A program made the translations under genes and the position numbers. From contig NZ_JAWDXO010000001.1 in NCBI RefSeq assembly GCF_032477075.1, forward strand, positions 124,001 to 188,000: a stretch of DNA of 64,000 bases. Direction: 5' to 3'. The number at the start of each line of letters is the position of its first letter. Positions within the stretch are counted from its first letter, which is position 1. Positions 42,184 through 51,092 of this stretch are shown here, piece after piece. This DNA is from Fusobacterium sp. Its GTDB lineage: Bacteria; Fusobacteriota; Fusobacteriia; Fusobacteriales; Fusobacteriaceae. The notes beneath the pieces were generated by a model. It had not been told where the DNA came from and did no database searches. It saw only the letters and a list, made by a program, of their open reading frames with translations.

Positions 42184-42222
42184 AAAGGGAGGCTTTATAC
42201 CAAGGTGTAGAGCCTCTTTTTC
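42184..42222 (+). terminator. rpsP terminator
   Basis: GAGGCT pairs with AGCCTC, with flanking AAAGG and T5 runs, after rpsP. Confidence 0.72.
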
Positions 42223-42233
42223 TAATCTTTAGT

Positions 42234-42262
42234 TAGACAACAATTAAAAGATTTGGTATAAT
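42234..42262 (+). promoter_or_regulatory. tex promoter
   Basis: TAGACA (42234-42239), 17-base spacer, TATAAT (42257-42262) with an extended TGG. It lies 48 bases before the tex ATG. Confidence 0.72.
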
Positions 42263-42310
42263 ATAGAGAAATTCGTGTGAAAATTTATAATAATTTTAAG
42301 AAGGGGAAAT

Positions 42311-44476
42311 ATGGAAAAAATATATAATGTAGTAGCCAAAAACTTAGGCCTAAAAATATCTCAAGTTACTAATACAATGCAGCTTTTGGATGAAGGGGCG
42401 ACTGTACCTTTTATTTCAAGATATAGAAAAGAAGTAACTGAAAATTTGGATGAGATAGAAATAGGAAAAATACTTGAAAGTGTAACTTATCTTAGAAACT
42501 TAGAAAAAAGAAAAGAAGAAGTAATAAGATTAATTGAAGAACAAGGAAAATTAACTGAAGAAATACAAAAAAGTGTTGAAGCAGCAGAAAAACTTCAAGA
42601 AGTGGAAGATATATATTTTCCATATAGAAAAAAAAGAAAAACTAAAGCTGATGTGGCTAAAGAAAGAGGACTGGAACCTCTTGCTGATGAAATGATGAAA
42701 CTTTCAACAATGGAAAAAGTAATGGAAAAAGCTGGTGAATTTATAACAGAAGAAGTTTCTACTGTGGAAGAAGCTGTAGAAGGAGCTATGCTCATAATTG
42801 CTCAAAATATATCTGAAACTCCTGTATACAGAGAGCAGATTAGAGAAATAATGCTTAAATCTGGAATTTTAGTTACAAAGGAAACTAAAAAGGCTAAAGA
42901 ACTAGATGTCAAAAAAGTATATGGAGATTATTATGAATATAAAGAGCCTGTCTCTAAAATGCCTCCACACAGAATACTTGCAGTAAATAGAGGAGAAAAA
43001 GAAGATATTTTATCAGTTTCTGTGACTCTTGATGAAATAAGCAGAAATAGAGTAGAAAATTTAATACTTAAGGATTTTCTTAATAAAAATCTAAAAGAAA
43101 CTTATCTCAAAATAATAGGAGATTCTTTAGATAGACTTATTCTTCCTTCAATAGAAAGAGAAGTAAGAAATATTCTTACTGATAAGGCTGAACTTGAAGC
43201 AATAGCTGTATTTAAAGAAAACCTTAAAAACCTTTTAATGCAGGCACCTTTAAAAGAAAAAAATGTACTGGCACTTGATCCAGGATATAGAACAGGATGT
43301 AAAGTAGCAGTCATAGATAAAAATGGATTTTATAGAGAAAAAGATGTGTTTTTTCTTGTTGAAGAGATGCATTCTCCAAAACAACTCGCTGAAGCTGAAA
43401 AAAGGATAGTAGATTATGCAAAAAAATATGAGATAGATATAATTGTTATAGGTAATGGAACAGCTTCAAGAGAGACAGAAAGTTTTGTTGCAAATATAAT
43501 AAAGAAAAATCATCTTTCTGTAAAATACCTTATAGCAAATGAAGCTGGAGCATCCATATATTCTGCTTCTAAAATAGCAGCAGAAGAATTTCCTGACTTA
43601 GATGTAACTGTAAGAGGAGCTATTTCTATTGGTAGAAGAGTACAAGATCCTCTTGCCGAACTTGTAAAAATAGACCCTAAATCAATAGGAGTAGGGATGT
43701 ATCAGCATGATGTCAATCAAGGGCGTCTTGATGAATCTCTTGATTCTGTAATAACTTATGTGGTAAACAATGTGGGAGCTAATATTAATACAGCTTCTTG
43801 GGCATTATTGTCTCATATCTCAGGAATAAAAAAGAATATAGCTAAAAACATCGTTGATTATAGAAAAGAAAATGGGAACTTTGAAAATAGGAAACAGCTT
43901 CTTAAAGTAAAAGGAGTAGGTGCAAAAGCTTATGAGCAAATGGCAGGATTCCTTGTAATACCTGATGGAGAAAATGTTCTTGACAACACAATAATTCATC
44001 CAGAATCTTATCATATAGCAAAAGAAATATTGGAAAAAGCAGGATTTACATTAGAAAACTACAGAAAAGATTTAAATGGAGCAAGAGAAAAATTAAAGTC
44101 TTTTGATTATACTTCATTTGCTAAAGAAAAAGAATATGGAGTAGAAACTGTAAAAGATATATATCAATCTCTTATTAGAGATAGGAGAGATCCTAGAGAT
44201 AGTTTTGAAAAACCTTTATTGAAATCAGATATACTTAAAATAGAAAATTTACAAGTAGGAATGGAAATAGAAGGAACAGTGAGAAATGTTGTTAAATTTG
44301 GGGCTTTTGTGGATATTGGACTAAAAAATGATGCGTTACTTCATATTTCTGAAATATCTAATAAGTTCATAGATGATCCAAGCAAAGTTCTTTCAGTAGG
44401 ACAAATTATAAAAGTTAGGATTAAAGATATAGATAAAGAGAGAGAAAGAGTGGCATTAACTAAAAAGGAGATTTAA
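42311..44476 (+). CDS. tex: Tex-family S1 RNA-binding protein
   Basis: A 721-aa Tex/YqgF-type protein. It has an N-terminal helical region (ISRYRKEVTENLDE near 37), a YqgF RNase H-like domain (LALDPGYRTGCKVAV, about 323), a helix-hairpin-helix (LLKVKGVGAKAYEQMAGFL) and a C-terminal S1 domain (VKFGAFVDIGLKNDALLHIS). Binds RNA and influences transcription. The next gene starts within four bases of its stop. Confidence 0.95.
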   Translation: MEKIYNVVAKNLGLKISQVTNTMQLLDEGATVPFISRYRKEVTENLDEIEIGKILESVTYLRNLEKRKEEVIRLIEEQGKLTEEIQKSVEAAEKLQEVEDIYFPYRKKRKTKADVAKERGLEPLADEMMKLSTMEKVMEKAGEFITEEVSTVEEAVEGAMLIIAQNISETPVYREQIREIMLKSGILVTKETKKAKELDVKKVYGDYYEYKEPVSKMPPHRILAVNRGEKEDILSVSVTLDEISRNRVENLILKDFLNKNLKETYLKIIGDSLDRLILPSIEREVRNILTDKAELEAIAVFKENLKNLLMQAPLKEKNVLALDPGYRTGCKVAVIDKNGFYREKDVFFLVEEMHSPKQLAEAEKRIVDYAKKYEIDIIVIGNGTASRETESFVANIIKKNHLSVKYLIANEAGASIYSASKIAAEEFPDLDVTVRGAISIGRRVQDPLAELVKIDPKSIGVGMYQHDVNQGRLDESLDSVITYVVNNVGANINTASWALLSHISGIKKNIAKNIVDYRKENGNFENRKQLLKVKGVGAKAYEQMAGFLVIPDGENVLDNTIIHPESYHIAKEILEKAGFTLENYRKDLNGAREKLKSFDYTSFAKEKEYGVETVKDIYQSLIRDRRDPRDSFEKPLLKSDILKIENLQVGMEIEGTVRNVVKFGAFVDIGLKNDALLHISEISNKFIDDPSKVLSVGQIIKVRIKDIDKERERVALTKKEI

Positions 44477-44479
44477 TTG

Positions 44480-46885
44480 ATGAGAATAAAAAAGAATTCT
44501 CTTCTTATTAAAATAATATTTTATAATGATATAGCAATAATGATAACTTCTGTTACTATTGCTCTTTTTCTGATTTTTATTTCTTTTGAAAGTCTTGAAA
44601 ATAAAGTAGTAGATTCAGGAAGAGATAAAATAATTCTTTTGAATAGAGGTTACAATGCTGCTATTATAAATGCAAAAGATGATCTTTTTCAAGTATCTAG
44701 AAATATAAATGTACTTGCAGGAAAAAATTTAAATAATACAATTACTTATAATGCTGTGGCAAAACTTATAAGAAACCAACTTACTAAAAAAAATCTTAAA
44801 ATGTATTCAGAAAGTTTAATCACTATAGTTTCTGCTGATGGAACTACACTAGGAGAATCTGGAAATGGAAAGGATTATTTCAGAATAGATGAAAGAAGTA
44901 AACATATACTTGAAAGAAATCTTTCAAGAAGTGAAAGTGAAATGAGTAATTATTATTTTTCAAAAGTAGGTAAAGACATATATGCAAGAATACTTTTACC
45001 ATATACTTCAGAAGGGAATAATAGCAAAAAAAAATATATTGTGATGACTATGCCAATAAATGATAATGTTTTAAATGAATTGAGAAATTTTGTAGGTTTA
45101 GCTGATGAAGATAAAATATTCTTAGTGGTTGATAATACATATCAATTAGGAGATATGGAATTAAAAAAAGGTGAAAGATTTTTTAAAAAGAGATTGAACT
45201 GGGAACATGATTATTTTTATGGAAAAAAAACAATAAATAATAAAGCTTACTATCTTTCAATGTATAATATTCATAATTATAATAAACAGTATATAGGAAA
45301 TATAGGAATAGCACTTTCTGGTGACAGCATACTTAGAACAAAAGTTAAAGTTTCATTCTCAATACTCTTAATAGTAGTAGGACTTATAGTAACAAGTACA
45401 ACTATATGCGCACGTATATTTTATGAACTTTTATCTCCTCTTAACAAGCTTATAGATGCTGCAGAAGGAATAAGTAAAGGAAATTATGATTTCACTCTTA
45501 AAAGTGAAGATGTAGAAGAAATAAGAACACTCTCTAAATCTTTTGAGCAAATGGCTGAAAGTGTTAGAAATAATGAAGAAATTATGAAGGAAAAAAATAT
45601 AAAACTACAAGAAAATCTTAATAGGATTGATGCTATTGAAAAAATTCTTATGGGTTTACAAATAGAAGATGATATAAATTTAACTGTGAGAAGTCTACAA
45701 TCAGCATTTACTTCGGAAATGGGCTTAGGGTACAGCAGAGCTATGTATTTTAGATACAGTAGAGAAATAGATACTCTTGTGGGAGAATGTTCTCATGTAA
45801 ACAGTATAGTAAAAAATAATATTATGAAAGCTGAAAAAGAAGAGAGTAATGGATTTGAATTCCAGATAAGTACCCTTAATAAGTTAGTTACTTTAATTAA
45901 AGTTCCTTTTAAATATGATAATCTTTTAGGAAAAGCCTTAAAGGAAAAGAGAATTATCTATCACAATGATAAAGGATATAGGTATAATCTTGGAAATGAT
46001 CTTTTTAAAAGTTTAGGAATTAATAATTTTTTGATATTTCCTGTATATACAGAGTCTAGAAATTATGGATGTATACTTGTTGATTATTTTGGAAAAGACA
46101 ATGTAATCTCTCAAGAAGAAGCTGAGCTTATGACATTATTATGTATAAATACTTCTATCAGAATTGGAAATAAAATGTTGGAAGAGGAAAAAATTGATTA
46201 CGAAAGAACTGCAACAATTGGAAAACTTGCAGATAGATTTTTTGGAAGAAGAGAAGACTCATTAAAAAAAATGCTCTCTATTCTTAAAAAAATGGGAGAA
46301 TGTAACCATAATAATGATTGTCTTAAAGATGGAATAAAATCTATAAAGGATGAAGTAATTAAAATAAAATATGAAAATTCTGTATTAAAGGAATATTCTA
46401 AAAATTATGAAAATAACATGGAAGTAATAGAATTTGAAAAATTTTTATATGACATAATAGAAAAAATGCAGCCTGATTTAGAAGCTAATAATATAACACT
46501 TTCTATGTTTATCAATTATAATGGAAAGATAGTGGGAGATAAAAAACAGCTTGAAAAGGTATTTCATGAGTTAATAAAAAATGCTAAACAAGCTGTTTTA
46601 AATAAAAATATAAGCAGTAAAAAGATTAATTTAATAGTAATGAAAGATAAGAATATAGATAAAATAAGGATAAATATAATAGATAATGGAATTGGGATGA
46701 CTGAAAAACAACTTTCCAATATATTTGATCCATTTATAAGTTTTAATGAAAATACTCCTGGATTAGGACTTGCAATAGTTGATAGAATTATAAAAAACCA
46801 TCATGGAGTAATTAAACTTTCATCTAAAATAGATGAAGGAACAGATGTAAAAATAACTTTAAATGTATATAAGGAGGAGATTTAA
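44480..46885 (+). CDS. Histidine-kinase-like membrane protein without a phosphoacceptor His
   Basis: About 801 aa from ATG 44480 (GGAG nine bases upstream; a TTG one codon earlier is in frame). Membrane helices at about 12-35 and 290-312 flank a dCache-like outer domain. HAMP (about 313-370), a GAF-like domain (about 400-570) and a C-terminal HATPase (HELIKNAKQA, DNGIGM, LGLAIVDRII) follow. Where kinases have a 'G-LA-IAHEI-NP' H-box, this reads IGKLADRFFGRREDS: no His. No response regulator adjoins; the gene sits between tex and ileS, three bases before the latter. Confidence 0.85.
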   Translation: MRIKKNSLLIKIIFYNDIAIMITSVTIALFLIFISFESLENKVVDSGRDKIILLNRGYNAAIINAKDDLFQVSRNINVLAGKNLNNTITYNAVAKLIRNQLTKKNLKMYSESLITIVSADGTTLGESGNGKDYFRIDERSKHILERNLSRSESEMSNYYFSKVGKDIYARILLPYTSEGNNSKKKYIVMTMPINDNVLNELRNFVGLADEDKIFLVVDNTYQLGDMELKKGERFFKKRLNWEHDYFYGKKTINNKAYYLSMYNIHNYNKQYIGNIGIALSGDSILRTKVKVSFSILLIVVGLIVTSTTICARIFYELLSPLNKLIDAAEGISKGNYDFTLKSEDVEEIRTLSKSFEQMAESVRNNEEIMKEKNIKLQENLNRIDAIEKILMGLQIEDDINLTVRSLQSAFTSEMGLGYSRAMYFRYSREIDTLVGECSHVNSIVKNNIMKAEKEESNGFEFQISTLNKLVTLIKVPFKYDNLLGKALKEKRIIYHNDKGYRYNLGNDLFKSLGINNFLIFPVYTESRNYGCILVDYFGKDNVISQEEAELMTLLCINTSIRIGNKMLEEEKIDYERTATIGKLADRFFGRREDSLKKMLSILKKMGECNHNNDCLKDGIKSIKDEVIKIKYENSVLKEYSKNYENNMEVIEFEKFLYDIIEKMQPDLEANNITLSMFINYNGKIVGDKKQLEKVFHELIKNAKQAVLNKNISSKKINLIVMKDKNIDKIRINIIDNGIGMTEKQLSNIFDPFISFNENTPGLGLAIVDRIIKNHHGVIKLSSKIDEGTDVKITLNVYKEEI

Positions 46886-46887
46886 CG

Positions 46888-49689
46888 ATGAGCGAAAAAG
46901 ATTATGGTGCTACATTGAACCTTCCGAAGACGAGCTTTCAAATGAAAGCTAATCTTCCAAATAAGGAACCTAAGTTTATTAAAATGTGGCAGGAAAAAGA
47001 TATTTATTCAAAAGGCTTGAAGAAAGGTACACAAACTTTTATTCTGCATGATGGACCTCCATATGCAAATGGAGAAATTCATATAGGGCATGCTTTGAAT
47101 AAGATTCTTAAAGATATAATCTTAAAATATAAAAGATTAAGAGGATATAAAGTACCCTATGTACCTGGATGGGATACACATGGACTTCCTATAGAGTTAA
47201 AAGTTACTGAAAAATTAGGATCAAAAGCTAAAGAAATGTCAGCAGTAAAAATCAGAGAATTGTGTGCTGAGTATGCTAAAAAATGGGTAGGAATTCAAAA
47301 AGAAGGATTTATAAGATTAGGAATATTAGGGGATTGGGAAAATCCATATCTTACTCTGAATCCAGAGTATGAGGCTAAACAATTAGAAGTATTTGGAGAA
47401 CTTTATGAAAATGGATATATTTTTAAAGGACTAAAACCTATATATTGGTCACCAGTTACAGAAACAGCTTTAGCAGAAGCAGAAATAGAATATAAAAATG
47501 TATCATCTCCTTCAATATATGTAAGAATGAAAGCTAATGCTGATCTTTTAGAAAGATTAGGACTTACTGAAGAAGCATGGGTGGTAATATGGACAACTAC
47601 TCCTTGGACTTTACCTGCAAATGTAGCTATAAGTTTAAATCCAGACTTTGAGTATGGTGTTTATAAAACTGAAAAAGGAAATCTGATACTAGGAAAAGAC
47701 CTTGCAGAAAAAGCATTTACTGAAATGGATCTTGAACAGTTTGAATTAATAAAAGAATTTCAAGGTAAAGATTTAGAAAGAACTACATATCAGCATCCAT
47801 TTTTAGATAGAACAGGAATTATTATACTTGGTACTCATGTAACTGCTGATGCAGGTACAGGATGTGTACATACTGCCCCTGGTCATGGACAAGATGACTA
47901 TGTAGTAGGAATTAGATATGGCCTTCCAATTATTTCTCCTATTAATAACAAAGGAGTATTAACAGAAGAAGCAGGAGAATTTGCTGGATTATTTTATGTA
48001 CAGGCTAATAAAGCAATATGTGCTCACTTAGAAAAATCAGGACATCTATTGAAATTAAAAATGATAGAGCACTCTTATCCTCATGATTGGAGATCAAAAA
48101 CTCCTGTTATATTCAGAGCTACAGAACAATGGTTTGTGAATGTTGAAGGTTCAGATATAAGAGAAAGAGCTTTAAAAGCTCTAAATAATGTAGAATTTAT
48201 ACCAGCTTGGGGAAGAAGTAGAATTGGATCTATGATTGAAACAAGACCTGACTGGTGTATCTCAAGACAAAGAGTGTGGGGTGTTCCAATTCCAGTATTC
48301 TTCAATGAAGCAAATGGAAAAGAGATATTTAATAAAGAAATACTTAGAAAAGTAATTGAAATAGTTAAAAAAGAAGGAACAGCAGCATGGCTTAAATATC
48401 CAGCTGAAGAACTTATTGGTGATGAGTTGATAGAAAAATATGGGCTTAAAGGATTGGAACTTAGAAAAGAAACAAATATTATGGATGTTTGGTTTGATTC
48501 AGGGGTATCTCATAGAGCAGTGCTTGAAACAAGAGGAGAACTTTTACACAGACCAGCTGATATGTATCTGGAAGGATCAGATCAGCACAGAGGATGGTTT
48601 CAAACATCTCTTTTAACTTCCATTGGATCAACATATGATGCACCATTTAAAAAAATATTAACTCATGGATTTGTAAATGATGGAGAAGGGAAAAAAATGT
48701 CAAAATCAGTTGGAAATACAGTAGTTCCATCTGATGTAATAAAATTATATGGAGCAGATATACTTAGATTATGGTGTGCTTCTGTAGATTACAGAGAAGA
48801 TGTTAAAATATCAGAGAATATCTTAAAACAAATGGCTGAGGCATACAGGAGAGTAAGAAACACGGCAAGATATATATTAGGAAATAGTAATGACTTTGAT
48901 CCTAATACAGATAAAGTTTCATATGAACAATTGATGGAAATAGATAAATGGGCATTAAATAAGTTAGAAATACTAAAAAGAAAAGTAACAGAAAATTATG
49001 ATAGATATGAATTTTACAACCTTTTCCAAGATATTCATTATTTTGCTGGAATAGATATGTCTGCATTTTATCTTGATATAATAAAAGACAGATTATATAC
49101 TGAAGGAACTAACTCAGTAGAAAGAAGGGCTGCTCAAACTGTTATGACAGAAATTCTAGTCACTCTTACTAAAATGATAACTCCTATACTTTCATTTACT
49201 TCTGAAGAAATATGGGAAACTCTGCCAGAAGTATTAAAAGACAGTGAATCTGTTCTGCTGACTGATTGGTATAAAGAAAATGATCAATACTTAAATCCAG
49301 AGATAGAAAATAAATGGACAGAAATAATTAAAGTAAGAAAAGAAGTTAATAAAATACTTGAAAAAGCAAGACAGGGAGAAAATAGAATAATTGGGAATTC
49401 ATTAGATGCTAAAGTAATACTCCATTCAACAGATGCAGAAATACAGAAATTCTTAATTGAAAATAGAGAAAAACTTGAACTTGCTCTTATTGTTTCAGAA
49501 GTAGAAATTACAGAAAATACAGATGATAGTTTTGTAAGAGGAGAAGAAGCTCAAGATATTTATATTAAAGTACTTCATGCTGATGGAGAAAAATGTGAAA
49601 GATGCTGGAAATATTCTACTGAACTTGGAAAAGATCCTGAATATCCAACTCTTTGTCCAAGATGCACAAGTGTACTAAAGAATAATTAG
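46888..49689 (+). CDS. ileS: Isoleucyl-tRNA synthetase
   Basis: A 933-aa class I synthetase. HIGH is in GEIHIGHALNK (about 66), the KMSKS loop is GKKMSKSVGN (about 605), and a CP1 editing domain is present (TTPWTLPANVAI). The C-terminal zinc finger (CERCWKY ... CPRC) marks the bacterial type 1 form. No T-box is present; it is read from the upstream gene. AGGAGG upstream. Confidence 0.97.
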   Translation: MSEKDYGATLNLPKTSFQMKANLPNKEPKFIKMWQEKDIYSKGLKKGTQTFILHDGPPYANGEIHIGHALNKILKDIILKYKRLRGYKVPYVPGWDTHGLPIELKVTEKLGSKAKEMSAVKIRELCAEYAKKWVGIQKEGFIRLGILGDWENPYLTLNPEYEAKQLEVFGELYENGYIFKGLKPIYWSPVTETALAEAEIEYKNVSSPSIYVRMKANADLLERLGLTEEAWVVIWTTTPWTLPANVAISLNPDFEYGVYKTEKGNLILGKDLAEKAFTEMDLEQFELIKEFQGKDLERTTYQHPFLDRTGIIILGTHVTADAGTGCVHTAPGHGQDDYVVGIRYGLPIISPINNKGVLTEEAGEFAGLFYVQANKAICAHLEKSGHLLKLKMIEHSYPHDWRSKTPVIFRATEQWFVNVEGSDIRERALKALNNVEFIPAWGRSRIGSMIETRPDWCISRQRVWGVPIPVFFNEANGKEIFNKEILRKVIEIVKKEGTAAWLKYPAEELIGDELIEKYGLKGLELRKETNIMDVWFDSGVSHRAVLETRGELLHRPADMYLEGSDQHRGWFQTSLLTSIGSTYDAPFKKILTHGFVNDGEGKKMSKSVGNTVVPSDVIKLYGADILRLWCASVDYREDVKISENILKQMAEAYRRVRNTARYILGNSNDFDPNTDKVSYEQLMEIDKWALNKLEILKRKVTENYDRYEFYNLFQDIHYFAGIDMSAFYLDIIKDRLYTEGTNSVERRAAQTVMTEILVTLTKMITPILSFTSEEIWETLPEVLKDSESVLLTDWYKENDQYLNPEIENKWTEIIKVRKEVNKILEKARQGENRIIGNSLDAKVILHSTDAEIQKFLIENREKLELALIVSEVEITENTDDSFVRGEEAQDIYIKVLHADGEKCERCWKYSTELGKDPEYPTLCPRCTSVLKNN

Positions 49690-49697
49690 GAGAGAAT

Positions 49698-50153
49698 ATG
49701 ATCTATATAATTTTAGTCTTTATACTGGTTCTATTAGACCAAATATCTAAATACATTGTGGATAAAAACTTTTTTGAGGGAGATACTATTGGTGTATTGA
49801 CTGATTTTTTTCACTTTACATATGTAAAAAATAGAGGAATAGCCTTTGGGATGTTTCAAGGAAAACTTGATGTAATAAGTATAGCTACAGTTATAGCAAT
49901 TGTAGCTATTGCATATTATTTGTATAAGGGCAGAAATAAAATGCTTTTATTAGAAAAGTTAGGTTTTACTTTTGTTTTAGCTGGAGCAATAGGAAATATG
50001 ATAGACAGAATATGGAGAGGATTTGTCATTGATATGATAGATTTTAGAGGTGTCTGGTCTTTTGTTTTCAATCTAGCTGATGTATGGATAAATATAGGAG
50101 TTATATTGATACTTCTAGATTACTTTTTTGCAGAAAAAAAGAAGAAAAAATAG
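49698..50153 (+). CDS. lspA: Lipoprotein signal peptidase
   Basis: A 151-aa type II signal peptidase with four membrane helices. Catalytic Asp motifs are GNMIDRIWRG and VFNLADVWINIG, and NRGIAFGM is conserved. It processes the lipoproteins seen elsewhere in the window. Eight bases after ileS, as in many genomes. Confidence 0.96.
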   Translation: MIYIILVFILVLLDQISKYIVDKNFFEGDTIGVLTDFFHFTYVKNRGIAFGMFQGKLDVISIATVIAIVAIAYYLYKGRNKMLLLEKLGFTFVLAGAIGNMIDRIWRGFVIDMIDFRGVWSFVFNLADVWINIGVILILLDYFFAEKKKKK

Positions 50154-50166
50154 AGGAGGATTAAAA

Positions 50167-51036
50167 ATGACATTTCAAGAGATAATTTTTGCTCTTCAGA
50201 AATACTGGAGTTCTAAAGGATGTGTATTAGGGAATCCTTACGACATAGAAAAAGGTGCAGGAACATTTAATCCTAATACATTTTTAATGTCTTTGGGACC
50301 TGAACCATGGAATGTTGCTTATGTAGAACCATCAAGAAGACCAAAGGATGGAAGATATGGAGAAAATCCCAACAGAGTTTATCAGCATCATCAATTTCAG
50401 GTTATTATGAAACCATCTCCTTTAAATATTCAAGAACTTTATCTTGAAAGTTTAAAAGTATTGGGAATAGATCCTGAAAAACATGATATTCGTTTTGTTG
50501 AGGATGACTGGGAATCTCCAACTTTAGGTGCTTGGGGACTTGGCTGGGAAGTGTGGTTAGATGGTATGGAAGTTACTCAATTTACGTATTTTCAGCAAGT
50601 AGGAGGCTTAGAATTAGATCCTATTCCTGTAGAAATAACTTATGGATTAGAAAGACTTGCTCTTTATATTCAAAATAAAGAAAATGTATATGATTTAGAA
50701 TGGGCTCCTGGTGTAAAATATGGAGATATGAGATTTCAGTTTGAATATGAAAACTCAAAGTATTCATTTGAATTAGCAGATTTAGAAAGCCATTTCAAAT
50801 GGTTTGATGAATATGAGAAAGAAGCAGCTAAAATTTTAGACGCAGGATTGGTTTTACCAGCTTACGATTATGTATTAAAATGCTCTCATACATTTAACGT
50901 TTTAGATTCAAGAGGAGCTATATCTACAACTGAGAGAATGGCTTATATCTTAAGGGTTAGAAACTTAGCAAGAAGATGTGCTGAAGTTTATGTACAAAAT
51001 AGAAAGGATCTAGGGTACCCTCTTTTAAAAAAATAG
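50167..51036 (+). CDS. glyQ: Glycyl-tRNA synthetase alpha subunit
   Basis: A 289-aa catalytic alpha subunit of the two-subunit GlyRS. It starts at ATG 50167 (MTFQEIIFALQKYW) with GGAGG nine bases upstream; the frame's earlier ATG lies inside lspA. Class II motifs NPNTFLMSLGPEPW and GLGWEVWLDGMEVTQF are visible. Works with GlyS. Confidence 0.97.
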   Translation: MTFQEIIFALQKYWSSKGCVLGNPYDIEKGAGTFNPNTFLMSLGPEPWNVAYVEPSRRPKDGRYGENPNRVYQHHQFQVIMKPSPLNIQELYLESLKVLGIDPEKHDIRFVEDDWESPTLGAWGLGWEVWLDGMEVTQFTYFQQVGGLELDPIPVEITYGLERLALYIQNKENVYDLEWAPGVKYGDMRFQFEYENSKYSFELADLESHFKWFDEYEKEAAKILDAGLVLPAYDYVLKCSHTFNVLDSRGAISTTERMAYILRVRNLARRCAEVYVQNRKDLGYPLLKK

Positions 51037-51092
51037 TTGATTTAAAAAAATATTTTATTAGAATGGTTTGAAATGGAAGAGGAGGAAGAACA

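Noticed and set aside
46860..46888. T-box riboswitch ahead of ileS or glyQS
   Set aside because: The gaps are 2-60 bases, far too short for a T-box leader, and no specifier structure is seen.
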